DNA of 64,000 bases, from assembly GCF_002014825.1 (NCBI RefSeq), contig NZ_MUYU01000012.1, forward strand, positions 1-64,000, in the 5' to 3' direction. The notes below the pieces were generated by a model. That model did not search any database. It saw nothing but the letters and a program-made list of their open reading frames with translations, and was not told the DNA's origin. The position numbers and the translations under genes are program-made. Below, one piece after another: positions 1 to 8,052 of this stretch (position 1 is the stretch's first letter; each line of letters opens with the position of its first letter). The DNA is from Moraxella pluranimalium (GTDB taxonomy: Bacteria; Pseudomonadota; Gammaproteobacteria; Pseudomonadales; Moraxellaceae).

Positions 1-56
1 TTAGTTGACCACTACATTAAATAAATGATGATTACTAGCACAACATACTATAGCTA

Positions 57-773
57 TCATTTTTTTACACGCTTTAGATAATCAAAATACTGTCTTTCGG
101 ATGTCCTATTATCATTACATTCAGAAAGCTCCGTGTAAGTCACACTACCATCCAACTTTGTGGTTTTGACCATTCTTTTATTTTTTTCCGCTTGCAATGC
201 CTGCGCTAGAGATTCATTCTTTTGCTGAATTTTTTTCATCCTTTGCGCTTGGTCATGCAATTTTTTGCTTTGAGTTTTTGCTTGCTTTTGCAAAGCCATC
301 TCGCTATTTCTTAGTCGATTGAATTGCTGTATTTGGCTTTCCATTTGACTATTTTTTTCTACCAATTTGGCATTTTCCTTTTTTAGTCTGGTATTTTCTC
401 TTGTTAACTCTAGATTTTTCTGCTTTTGGTATTTGAAATCATCTTTCTTTTGTTGGATAAAGGCATCCTTTTCACGCTGAATTCTTTTGATTTCTTCTCT
501 AAGATATTTATCTCTTTCTTGAAGACGTTCTTGATATCGTCTTTCCATTGCCTCTATTCGCTCCAAATTTAATTTTTGGGGCGTGGTCATAACATTTAGA
601 ACTTCATTCAATAGCTCTTCAGCAACTTCCAAATCTTTTTTCAATCTCGCTTGCCATTTTTTCATTTCTTCCAATGAAACTTTTTCGATATCATTAGACA
701 GGCTCTCGCTCATTTCGCCTAGAGCATCAGTAAGTCTTTCTGCAATATCTTCATAGTATTTCGCCAGAGCCAT
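57..773 (-). CDS. Coiled-coil protein of unknown function
   Basis: A 238-residue, Lys/Glu/Gln-rich protein that I do not recognise. Residues about 40-205 are almost continuous charged heptad-like sequence, predicting one long coiled coil. There is no signal peptide, membrane segment or enzymatic motif, so it is probably cytoplasmic and may oligomerise or act as a scaffold. The C-terminal 35 residues leave the coil. The start is well supported: AGGAGG lies 8 bases before the ATG. It is the downstream partner of the methylase-like gene, 143 bp away on the same strand, and the same transcript could serve both. The gene is more AT-rich than the housekeeping genes nearby, which suggests accessory DNA. 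Anything further downstream in the operon lies outside the window; positions 1-56 hold nothing I can call. Confidence 0.75.
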   Translation of the reverse strand: MALAKYYEDIAERLTDALGEMSESLSNDIEKVSLEEMKKWQARLKKDLEVAEELLNEVLNVMTTPQKLNLERIEAMERRYQERLQERDKYLREEIKRIQREKDAFIQQKKDDFKYQKQKNLELTRENTRLKKENAKLVEKNSQMESQIQQFNRLRNSEMALQKQAKTQSKKLHDQAQRMKKIQQKNESLAQALQAEKNKRMVKTTKLDGSVTYTELSECNDNRTSERQYFDYLKRVKK

Positions 774-916
774 GCCTTTTCCTCCTATGGTTGAATGCTT
801 AATTAGCCTAAATTATTTAGGGGCTAATGTAGATTAGCACATATAATATACTGCAAAATTGAGAAAATGGTGTGGGATTTAAACCCTATCTACGTCAGCC
901 CCTTTGTTTTTTTTGG

Positions 917-2677
917 CTATTGTTGCCATACCCAAATATTATTATCCAGCTGTCGTGCTTGGGTTTGCTTTTGGATGATTTCTTGTTTTATCGCTTGCTG
1001 TATTAATAGATCTTTAGCTGCCTGCTCTTGTTGTTTGGCAGGCATCATAGCAATCTGAAATTCCTTCAAATCCTTAAGCGACACACCAGCAATCAACGCT
1101 CCAGCAGACAGCAATTGCAAGCGTGCCTGACCAAAGCTTGAGCGCAGCTGCATTAATACTGTTTCTGCATTGATTATTTTTTCATCAATCACTTGCAAAA
1201 CCATATTAGTCTGACCGGCAATCACCCGACCTTGATAACGATCAAGCATATCCTGCGAAACAATCCCCACCTTGCCGACACTACCGCGTACCGTTATGAT
1301 GATATCATTTGCTTTTAAAAACAAAGGCATACACGCATTGAACGCATTATCATTCACTAATACAGGCTTACTGGCTGTATCTATATAGCCATATTCGGGC
1401 AAATCGCCACTTTGCACTTCGTATATTGTCGTCTGCCCCTCTTGCTTAAGCTTGGCAATAGCAATTGGACGAATAATCTGCACCAAATTACCTAATCGCA
1501 TCGTGGCGTGACATGCAAGCGCATCTAGCGCCTGCTTTGTATCATCGCTTATTACATACCGGTCTGGATCAAATACATAGCCTTGCTTTGCAATATCTGC
1601 ATGAGCGATGGTTGCTTTATTTTTGGATTGGGTATTTGTTAAGATCAATTGCACCAATTGATCGGTTTCAGCCAAGCTAATCTCTCGCCCTTGTTTTTGG
1701 ATGAACTGACTACCTTTAAGTGTAATAAATTCAACATGATCATAGCTTTGTTTCATATCAAATACCATTAAAACACTATTAATCGACATCCCTTGAACCA
1801 ATCCATTAGGTAGCGCAATCACTGCCTTTAGATGTTTTTGATTAAGAAGCCATTGACGCATCTCAACTTCGCTTGCCACAGAAGAGGCAATGACACTTAC
1901 AGATGCCGCAACCACTAACAACCCCTCCACTTGTTGCATGGCGTGCTGAATCAAGTAATGATCATAGTTATTGCTATGAATCTTGAAACGGTCATTGTGT
2001 TTTAGCGTTGATGATGGCGCACGACAACTCCACGGGTCTGCAATAAAACCTGCATCAAATTTCTGCAACTTACCATCTTGAACAAATGATGGATTCAATG
2101 GCGCATCCGATTGATGATAGTGCACGCCACCCAAGATTAGATCAAGCAACTGTGGTACTGATTCTGAAAACTCGCCCTCAACAAATACTTCTCTTGAACG
2201 ACCCAGCATAATCGTATGGCGAAGGCGTGATTCAAATGGGATGTACAATGTTTTTGAATTAGACTCCACCAATAATGCATCAATCAATTGATAAACTCTA
2301 TCATGCAATGCCGAACCAGGATTGTCCTCTCTACCGCCAATCTCTGGCAATAGCTCGCACACCCAGCTAAATTTATTATCAGCGGTGAGCAATCCTTTGG
2401 TTTGAAAACCAATTAAATGATCAATAAATTGCCTAAAGCCATCTCGATCTTTTTCTACACTAAGCAGATTACGCCCATGACCACAAAATGCCTGCGGGTG
2501 ATTTGTTTCAGCCTTGTCGATAGCCTGATCAAGATTTTCTGCTACCTGCATAGGATAAGTAGCAACCAACGCGAGCGCCTTTAAAGCAATCTCCTGTATA
2601 TCCCGTACATTAAGCTGATCACGCCATTGCGCCTTTAGCGTGATGATTGGCTGTTTGCTCATACTCATGTTTGTCAT
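917..2677 (-). CDS. Degenerate N-6 DNA methylase fused to an HsdS-like specificity domain
   Basis: This 586-residue protein resembles a type I restriction methylase core (about residues 120-330) joined to a specificity-subunit-like region (about 395-580). The fold signature after motif IV is clear: the stretch from YLIQHAMQQ (241) through WLLNQKHLKAVIALPNG (276-292) matches the HsdM pattern before and within its RKWLL..AVI.LP segment. The catalytic motifs are not intact. Where NPPF should stand there is IADPW (212-216), and the glycine-rich SAM loop expected near 143-160 reads IPFESRLRH. The C-terminal part contains IITVRGSVGKVGIV (460-473), typical of HsdS target-recognition domains, and ends in a helical Gln-rich tail like HsdS conserved regions. 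No HsdR gene is visible. I infer a DNA-binding protein without methyltransferase activity. The start has GGAG 8 bases upstream. Confidence 0.7.
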   Translation of the reverse strand: MTNMSMSKQPIITLKAQWRDQLNVRDIQEIALKALALVATYPMQVAENLDQAIDKAETNHPQAFCGHGRNLLSVEKDRDGFRQFIDHLIGFQTKGLLTADNKFSWVCELLPEIGGREDNPGSALHDRVYQLIDALLVESNSKTLYIPFESRLRHTIMLGRSREVFVEGEFSESVPQLLDLILGGVHYHQSDAPLNPSFVQDGKLQKFDAGFIADPWSCRAPSSTLKHNDRFKIHSNNYDHYLIQHAMQQVEGLLVVAASVSVIASSVASEVEMRQWLLNQKHLKAVIALPNGLVQGMSINSVLMVFDMKQSYDHVEFITLKGSQFIQKQGREISLAETDQLVQLILTNTQSKNKATIAHADIAKQGYVFDPDRYVISDDTKQALDALACHATMRLGNLVQIIRPIAIAKLKQEGQTTIYEVQSGDLPEYGYIDTASKPVLVNDNAFNACMPLFLKANDIIITVRGSVGKVGIVSQDMLDRYQGRVIAGQTNMVLQVIDEKIINAETVLMQLRSSFGQARLQLLSAGALIAGVSLKDLKEFQIAMMPAKQQEQAAKDLLIQQAIKQEIIQKQTQARQLDNNIWVWQQ

Positions 2678-2719
2678 ATCAAAATCTCCAATAGATTAAA
2701 AAAGTTGAACATTGAACAA

Positions 2720-2736
2720 TGGAATGCTAGATTCCA
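2720..2736. promoter_or_regulatory. Candidate operator: inverted repeat before the methylase-like gene
   Basis: TGGAAT and ATTCCA are perfect 6-bp arms separated by GCTAG. The repeat sits 43 bp upstream of the methylase-like ATG and just downstream of the predicted transcription start, where a dimeric repressor could block elongation. Beside it, at 2705-2718, TTGAACA occurs twice in tandem. The regulator is unknown. Confidence 0.4.
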
Positions 2737-2757
2737 CTCCATGATTTGATGTTGATA

Positions 2758-2786
2758 ATTCTACACTAATAAAAAAGTACTGTCCA
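2758..2786 (-). promoter_or_regulatory. Promoter of the methylase-like/coiled-coil pair
   Basis: On the minus strand TGGACA (2781-2786) and TAGAAT (2758-2763) are 17 bp apart, a good sigma-70 match. Transcription would start near 2750 and give a leader of about 75 nt containing the inverted repeat at 2720-2736. Confidence 0.55.
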
Positions 2787-3036
2787 CTATTTTTTTATTA
2801 AAATATACGTTTTTTTATGGAATTAAAGATTTTTTTTGGAAGTAAGCATTCAATAGTTAACCACCCAATCAACGACATCACATCCGTTAATACTTGTAAT
2901 AACCAACTGATTTTTATAATAATTCATCATGTTAGTACCCACTTGACACACCCCCACCCACTACAATCCCTAACAGACGCGCAAACTTATCTTGTGGTAC
3001 AATAAATTCTTTGAAAAATCCTATCTTTTTGACACC
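2787..3036. other. AT-rich divergent spacer between the methylase-like gene and dedA
   Basis: This AT-rich stretch separates two divergent units and holds no convincing gene. For the plus strand the best element is an extended -10, TGG followed by TACAAT at 2998-3003, about 35 bp before the DedA start. An upstream TTGACA (2943) and TACAAT (2962) are only 13 bp apart and are unlikely to work together. A 62-codon frame from 2817 has no ribosome binding site and no recognisable product. Confidence 0.4.
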
Positions 3037-3657
3037 ATGATGAATCAATTAAGCGACTGGGTGCTACTGACAATGGATAAGCTTGGCTTATTTGGCGTAG
3101 CGCTGATGATGTTTTTGGAAAATGTGTTTCCGCCGATACCGTCTGAGCTGATTATGCCAGCAGCAGGGTTTGCGGCGGCGATGGGTCGCATGGAGCTGTT
3201 TTTGGTGATTATCGCAGGGACGATAGGCTCGGTGCTTGGGGCGTTGCCACTATACTATCTGGGCACGGTCTTTGATGAACAGCGACTATACACATTGACC
3301 GAAAAATACGGTAAATATCTACTGCTAAAGCCTGATGACATCATCAATGCCCAAGCTTGGTTTGCCAAATATGGCAAATCGGTGATATTCTTTGGGCGGA
3401 TGATACCTGCCATTCGCTCGCTGATTTCCATTCCTGCTGGGATGGCTCGGATGCCGATGTTGCCATTTTTGACTTTGACCGCATTGGGCTCGGCGATTTG
3501 GACGACGATTTTGGCGTATGCAGGCTTTGTGCTTGGTGTCAATTACCAAGAAGTCGCTGATTTTATCGCACCGATTAGTAGCGCTGTTGGCTGGACGGTA
3601 GGTGTGATTGTGCTGTTTGTGGTATTAATCCGATTAAAAAGTTTTTTGAGAAAATAA
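3037..3657 (+). CDS. DedA family inner-membrane protein
   Basis: This is a 206-residue polytopic membrane protein of the DedA (SNARE-associated/VTT) family. Bacterial members are proposed to move undecaprenyl phosphate or phospholipids across the inner membrane and to support proton-motive force and envelope integrity. Two family signatures are visible: ENVFPPIPSE near the N-terminus, in the first re-entrant region, and FFGRMIPAIR in the middle with its conserved arginines, followed by IPAGMARM. Hydrophobic segments flank both motifs and another closes the protein. An in-frame codon at 2992 overlaps the likely -10 element, so translation more likely starts at one of two adjacent ATGs (3037 or 3040). 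The stop codon directly abuts the ATG of the next gene, so the two are probably translationally coupled. Which DedA paralogue this is cannot be told. Confidence 0.88.
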   Translation: MMNQLSDWVLLTMDKLGLFGVALMMFLENVFPPIPSELIMPAAGFAAAMGRMELFLVIIAGTIGSVLGALPLYYLGTVFDEQRLYTLTEKYGKYLLLKPDDIINAQAWFAKYGKSVIFFGRMIPAIRSLISIPAGMARMPMLPFLTLTALGSAIWTTILAYAGFVLGVNYQEVADFIAPISSAVGWTVGVIVLFVVLIRLKSFLRK

Positions 3658-4482
3658 ATGAACCAAGCCACCCAACTTCCCCACACACCCCGCCCAAAGA
3701 TTGTCTTTTTTGACATCGATGACACCTTATACATCAAAGACACCAACCATGTGCCATCATCTGTCGCCCCTGCCCTAAAAGCACTCAAGGCCACAGGCAC
3801 ACTCATCGCCATCGCATCAGGTCGCAGTCTAGGGGTGATACCGCCTGTGGTGCAAGCACTGATTGCCGATGTCGGCATTGAGCTACTACTGACCATCAAT
3901 GGCGGGTATAATCTGTGGCAAGGCAAGCCTTTTCTTGATTTCCCCTTAGCCACGGACAAGGTGCGTACCATCATTCAGACGCTCGATGCGGACGGTATCG
4001 GGCACGCCTGCATGACGCATGACACCATCTATGCGATGCGTGATACGCCAAATCTACGCACAGCATTGGCATCACTACACATTCCTTATCAGTTTGTGTC
4101 GCATGATGATTTTGATGACACCCAAGCGGTGTATCAGATTTTGGCGTTTTATGCTGATGGCGAATACACGCCTGCACTGCCACCACAGACCAAGACGGTA
4201 CGCTGGCATCAGGTTGCTGTCGATGTGCTTGATAGTGAGGGTTCAAAGGCTCGTGCCATTGCGCAAGTGCTTGATAAGCTTGGTATCGATACCAAAGATG
4301 CCTGTGCATTTGGTGATGGGCTCAATGATGTTGAGATGCACAAGCTGGTCGGCACGGCGATTGCGATGGGCAATGCCCATGATGAGCTCAAACGCCATGC
4401 CGATATCGTCTGCCTACGCCATGATGAAGATGGTATTGCCAAGATTTTGGGCAAGCTTGGCTGGATTGATGCTATTTTATAA
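3658..4482 (+). CDS. Cof-type HAD-IIB family phosphatase
   Basis: This 274-residue cytoplasmic hydrolase belongs to the haloacid dehalogenase superfamily, subclass IIB. Motif I is FFDIDDTL with nucleophile Asp19 and general acid Asp21. Motif II is the Ser of IASGRS, and motif IV is FGDGLNDVEM with its two metal-binding aspartates. The insert between motifs II and III is the Cof cap. Members dephosphorylate sugar phosphates, flavin mononucleotide or related small molecules; the substrate here cannot be predicted. The ATG follows the dedA stop with no gap, so the two form an operon. Confidence 0.88.
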   Translation: MNQATQLPHTPRPKIVFFDIDDTLYIKDTNHVPSSVAPALKALKATGTLIAIASGRSLGVIPPVVQALIADVGIELLLTINGGYNLWQGKPFLDFPLATDKVRTIIQTLDADGIGHACMTHDTIYAMRDTPNLRTALASLHIPYQFVSHDDFDDTQAVYQILAFYADGEYTPALPPQTKTVRWHQVAVDVLDSEGSKARAIAQVLDKLGIDTKDACAFGDGLNDVEMHKLVGTAIAMGNAHDELKRHADIVCLRHDEDGIAKILGKLGWIDAIL

Positions 4483-4648
4483 ATAAGCTTATTAAGAGCA
4501 TTGTAAAAATTAGCATCTGCCATTAGTCTTGTTTGAATGAATGCTTAAGAAATTTGCCACAAAATTTGACAATATCATCACGCCCAATTTGCTATCATCA
4601 CCCACAATTCAAGCGCCTTCTAAGCCACTTTCCAAGCCATCTTTAGCT

Positions 4649-5479
4649 ATGCCAAAATCCATCATCCTACTACTAAGTATCCTTGCCCTGACAGGCTGTG
4701 CGACCACGCCGTATTATCCCATTGACCGCACGACTTATCATGCCATCGGACAATCTGAACGCATCGAATACATTATCCTACACTATACCGCCGAAGATTA
4801 TGATGGCTCGGTCAATGTCCTAACCCAAGGGCAGGTCAGTAGCCACTATCTCATCCCTGATGGCGATGATGATAAGATTTATCAACTGGTGGCTGATGAT
4901 AAGCGAGCATGGCACGCAGGTGTCAGTAGCTTTGGTGGCAAATCATCACTCAATGACATCTCGCTAGGTATCGAAATCGTCAGCGATGGCATCACGGGCA
5001 AATATACAGGCTATCGCCCTTATGATGGCTATGTCGATTATACACCCAAGCAAATCGCCCAAACCGCCCAATTGCTCAAAGAACTCAGCGCCAAATACGC
5101 CATTGACCCCACACGCATTCTTGGGCATTCTGACATCGCCCCAAACCGCAAAATCGACCCTGGCGCCAAATTCCCTTGGGAATATCTATATCGCCATCAC
5201 GGTATCGGCGCATGGTATGATGAAACGGATAAGCAGGCGTTTTTGGCGATGATGGATGGCGAGACGGATTTTAATCAGCCTGAGATGATTACACAAATCA
5301 AATCGGCACTGCGTCGTTATGGCTACACCGTCAATGACACCGCTGAATGGGATAGACCGAGCCAAAATGTCATCTATGCCTTTCAGCTACACTTTCGCCC
5401 AAAACAGCCCACAGGCGTGATGGATGCTGAGACTTGGGCAATTTTACAAGCCTTGAACAAAAAATATCGCCCAAGCTGA
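4649..5479 (+). CDS. amiD: AmiD-like N-acetylmuramoyl-L-alanine amidase, lipoprotein
   Basis: A zinc amidase that cleaves the bond between N-acetylmuramic acid and L-alanine in peptidoglycan or anhydro-muropeptides. With the start at 4649 the protein has 276 residues and opens with a lipoprotein signal ending in LTGC (Cys17), so it should be lipid-anchored, probably in the outer membrane like E. coli AmiD. The Amidase_2 domain shows ILHYTAE with the first zinc His, then LGIEIV, then GHSDIAPNRKIDPG with the second His and the metal Asp. Residues after about 215 form a peptidoglycan-binding (PG_binding_1-like) domain with a YAFQLHFRP segment. The open frame extends 36 codons upstream, but that extension would bury the lipoprotein signal. 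NagZ, another cell-wall recycling enzyme, is encoded nearby. Confidence 0.85.
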   Translation: MPKSIILLLSILALTGCATTPYYPIDRTTYHAIGQSERIEYIILHYTAEDYDGSVNVLTQGQVSSHYLIPDGDDDKIYQLVADDKRAWHAGVSSFGGKSSLNDISLGIEIVSDGITGKYTGYRPYDGYVDYTPKQIAQTAQLLKELSAKYAIDPTRILGHSDIAPNRKIDPGAKFPWEYLYRHHGIGAWYDETDKQAFLAMMDGETDFNQPEMITQIKSALRRYGYTVNDTAEWDRPSQNVIYAFQLHFRPKQPTGVMDAETWAILQALNKKYRPS

Positions 5480-5487
5480 CTTGAGCG

Positions 5488-5514
5488 ATATTAATCATAT
5501 TAATCATATCAATC
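5488..5514. repeat. Three tandem 9-bp repeats between amiD and arginase
   Basis: ATATTAATC occurs twice in exact tandem and a third time with one change (ATATCAATC), filling the gap between two convergent genes. An imperfect hairpin (ATATCGC 5464-5470 with GCGATAT 5485-5491) overlaps the amidase stop. It has no T-tract and is not a clear terminator. Confidence 0.6.
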
Positions 5515-5516
5515 AC

Positions 5517-6470
5517 TTAGCTACGCTGATGAATCAGCGCCAACGCATGATCAAGTAGCCCAAAGATGGTGCGGTGCTTATCGCTGTCATCATCAAGCGT
5601 TGGGTTAAACTCGGTGATTTCAAACAATTTGACATTATCCAACATCAACACACGATCAAAAATCCGTCTGACTTCATCAGCTTGATAGCCATCAGGCTCA
5701 GGCGTACCTGTGGCAGGAATCAGCGTATCATCGAGTGCATCAACATCAAAGCTGACATAAACCGCATCCAATTCTGCAAGCTTGTCAATCATCGCATCCA
5801 ATATCGTATCCAGTGATTGACGATCACCGCCGGCAATCGGTGTGCCTTTGGCAGAATAAGCAAACATCTGATGCGTTTTAATTAAATGCACTTCAGGCGG
5901 CTCAAAGCTACGCAATCCCAAAAAGAACACATCGCTTGGTAAGATACCACCATGGCTTGAGAGTGATTTAAGCTTATGCCAATAATCTGTCGCTGTTTCA
6001 TCAAGCGTGTTGATTTGGCAATCGGCGTTATCAAGTCTCAATGCTGTCGCTAGTGGCATCCCGTGCATATTGCCCGATGGCGTGGTCAATGCCGAATGTA
6101 AATCAGCGTGCGCATCAATCCACACCACACCGACACGCTGATCACGATGATGATTCATAAACGCTGCCAAATTGCCAATGGCATTGGAATGATCACCACT
6201 GATGATGATGGGAAAAGATTGACCATCCATCTGCTGTAGGCACTCGCCCACTTGCGGCACGAGTGTCTCTTTAAAAAACGGCAACAGATTTTCGATATAT
6301 TTCGCCGATGGATGAGCAGGCGCAAGCTTATCATGCTTGGCATAAATCTTGTGTACAGGCGCACTCGGATAATGCGTCTCGCAATGCTCGGATAACATCG
6401 CCACGCCATGCGTCGTGCCGTGCTTGCCTGCGCCAATGTCAGAATAAATTTCAATAAACTCAATCGTCAT
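5517..6470 (-). CDS. rocF: Arginase
   Basis: Arginase hydrolyses L-arginine to ornithine and urea in the cytoplasm and depends on two Mn ions. All six expected metal ligands are visible in this 317-residue protein: His94 in GDHS, Asp119, His121 and Asp123 in WIDAHADLH, and Asp242 and Asp244 in SFDVDALDD. The length is normal for bacterial arginases, and the NMHG and GTPEPDG substrate-pocket motifs are present. Agmatinase is less likely because of the arginase-type HADLHSA context and C-terminus. The gene stands alone, convergent with amiD. No ornithine or urease genes are nearby, so whether it serves catabolism, polyamine supply or pH control is open. Confidence 0.9.
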   Translation of the reverse strand: MTIEFIEIYSDIGAGKHGTTHGVAMLSEHCETHYPSAPVHKIYAKHDKLAPAHPSAKYIENLLPFFKETLVPQVGECLQQMDGQSFPIIISGDHSNAIGNLAAFMNHHRDQRVGVVWIDAHADLHSALTTPSGNMHGMPLATALRLDNADCQINTLDETATDYWHKLKSLSSHGGILPSDVFFLGLRSFEPPEVHLIKTHQMFAYSAKGTPIAGGDRQSLDTILDAMIDKLAELDAVYVSFDVDALDDTLIPATGTPEPDGYQADEVRRIFDRVLMLDNVKLFEITEFNPTLDDDSDKHRTIFGLLDHALALIHQRS

Positions 6471-6646
6471 GCAAAGTATCCCTATTTGTCCGCTCGATGG
6501 GTGAGTTGAATAGACAAGCTAGTATAGCACCGAACGCCATCACGATTTGCAAAAAATCCCAATGGCTTATTCAGTGTTTGTCATAAATTTGCATGATAAG
6601 TATGTCGATATCGCATCACATTGCCATACTTCATGTGATATACGCA

Positions 6647-7720
6647 TTAAGCGGTATAATTGGTTGGATCTTTGGTGTCACAAGGGGTGGTAACTTCGGC
6701 AAAAAACGCCGCCTGCACCGATGCTTTGGCGTGTGCCCAATACGCAAACTGCTGACAAGTCGTCTCAAGATCGCCAAGCCATGTAGGGATATTGCCTTTC
6801 ATCCGCCCAAAACGCTGATGCGGTAGCGTCTGCATCTGCTTGGCGGTCTCGATGGCAAGTAGCGCACCCGCTCGATCATTGCACACGAGCGCCATATCAC
6901 AGCCAGCATCAATCGCTGCTCGCACTCGAGCATCCACCCCGCCTGCGACATGCGCGGCTTTCATGTTAAGATCATCCGAAAATAGCACACCATCAAAGCC
7001 AAGCTTCTCACGGATAATCTCATGAATCCACACGCTTGAGAACCCCGCAGGCTTATCATCCACTTGACTAAAAATCACGTGCGCCGGCATCAAAGCATCA
7101 AGTTTATCCAATGTTTTGACAAAGGTTTGGGTATCAAAATTAAAAATCTCATCAAAGCTACGCTCATCAATGGCATCCGCCACATGAGAATCAGGCGCAA
7201 TCGAGCCATGACCCGGGAAATGCTTGCCCGTCGTCGCCATGCCAGCGTCTTTCATCCCATCCATAAAGCGTGCTGACAGTGCCACGATCGCATCAGGCTT
7301 GGCATGAAACGCACGATCACCAATCACTAGGCTGACACCATTAATATCAAGTACAGGCGCAAAGCTAAAATCCACACCCACCGCCAGCACTTCTGCCGCC
7401 ATCAGATAGCCACAGTCATAGGCAAGCTGACACGCCTTATCAGCATCGACATCATATAGCTCGCCCAGTCGCCCCATCGCAGGCAATGGCGAAAAGCCTG
7501 TGCGAAACCGTGCCACACGGCCGCCTTCTTGGTCCACCGCAATCAGCACATCAGGATTGGCGGCACGCATCGCATCGGTCAAGGCACGCACCTGCTCGGG
7601 GCTTTCGACATTGCGTGCAAATAAAATCATCCCGCCCACTTCAGGATTGGCAAGTAATGCCACATCGCTGTCATCGAGCACCTTGCCTGCCACATCCGCC
7701 ATGATAATGCCTGTCGCCAT
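6647..7720 (-). CDS. nagZ: Beta-N-acetylhexosaminidase NagZ (GH3)
   Basis: NagZ removes N-acetylglucosamine from anhydro-muropeptides in the cytoplasm during peptidoglycan recycling, and its products can induce AmpC-type beta-lactamases where AmpR exists. The protein has the GH3 TIM barrel with KHFPGHG followed by DSH, the mobile loop carrying the Asp-His dyad of NagZ, and SDDLNMKAA, which holds the nucleophilic aspartate. NPEVGGMILFARN near the N-terminus is also typical. I start it at the ATG at 7720 (357 residues), which has AAGG about 7-8 bases upstream; a TTG six codons earlier lacks a site. No ampG, ampD or ampR is adjacent. Confidence 0.93.
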   Translation of the reverse strand: MATGIIMADVAGKVLDDSDVALLANPEVGGMILFARNVESPEQVRALTDAMRAANPDVLIAVDQEGGRVARFRTGFSPLPAMGRLGELYDVDADKACQLAYDCGYLMAAEVLAVGVDFSFAPVLDINGVSLVIGDRAFHAKPDAIVALSARFMDGMKDAGMATTGKHFPGHGSIAPDSHVADAIDERSFDEIFNFDTQTFVKTLDKLDALMPAHVIFSQVDDKPAGFSSVWIHEIIREKLGFDGVLFSDDLNMKAAHVAGGVDARVRAAIDAGCDMALVCNDRAGALLAIETAKQMQTLPHQRFGRMKGNIPTWLGDLETTCQQFAYWAHAKASVQAAFFAEVTTPCDTKDPTNYTA

Positions 7721-8052
7721 AGTTTTCGCCTTATTCAAGTGATTTTGTTAGATAAATGGCTTATTATGCCATGAATTGCCAAGATTTTTTAGTGCTGATT
7801 TGTTGCCAAACTATCCGTGATGGCGATTTTGCCACTACTTATACTTATCTTGCATCTAGCTTTAGCTGATGACTGATGACACTTTGGCTTGTCATCATGC
7901 TTTGCTTAATTCTTGCAAAAATCACCAAAACTTGCCCAAGTGTAACCCACCACCCAATTCCATCTACAAAAACTCTCATGAATGCAAAAAATATTTGGGA
8001 AAATTGTGCTAATATAGGCAGACCCATTGATAACAATAGTTAGGATAATCTT
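7721..8052. other. Divergent spacer between nagZ and prc
   Basis: No gene was found in this spacer. TGATGAC (7874-7880) and GTCATCA (7891-7897) form a perfect 7-bp inverted repeat with a 10-nt gap, a possible operator or hairpin. For prc the best promoter element is an extended -10, TGC then TAATAT at 8010-8015, without a good -35. The prc ribosome site AGGAT lies just before its ATG. Confidence 0.4.

Noticed and set aside
2943..2967. TTGACA plus TACAAT as a dedA promoter
   Set aside because: The hexamers are only 13 bp apart, too close for sigma-70. The extended -10 at 2998 is more plausible.
2817..3005. A 62-codon plus-strand frame in the methylase/dedA spacer
   Set aside because: It has no ribosome binding site, a composition like AT-rich spacer, and no recognisable sequence, and it overlaps the probable dedA -10 element.
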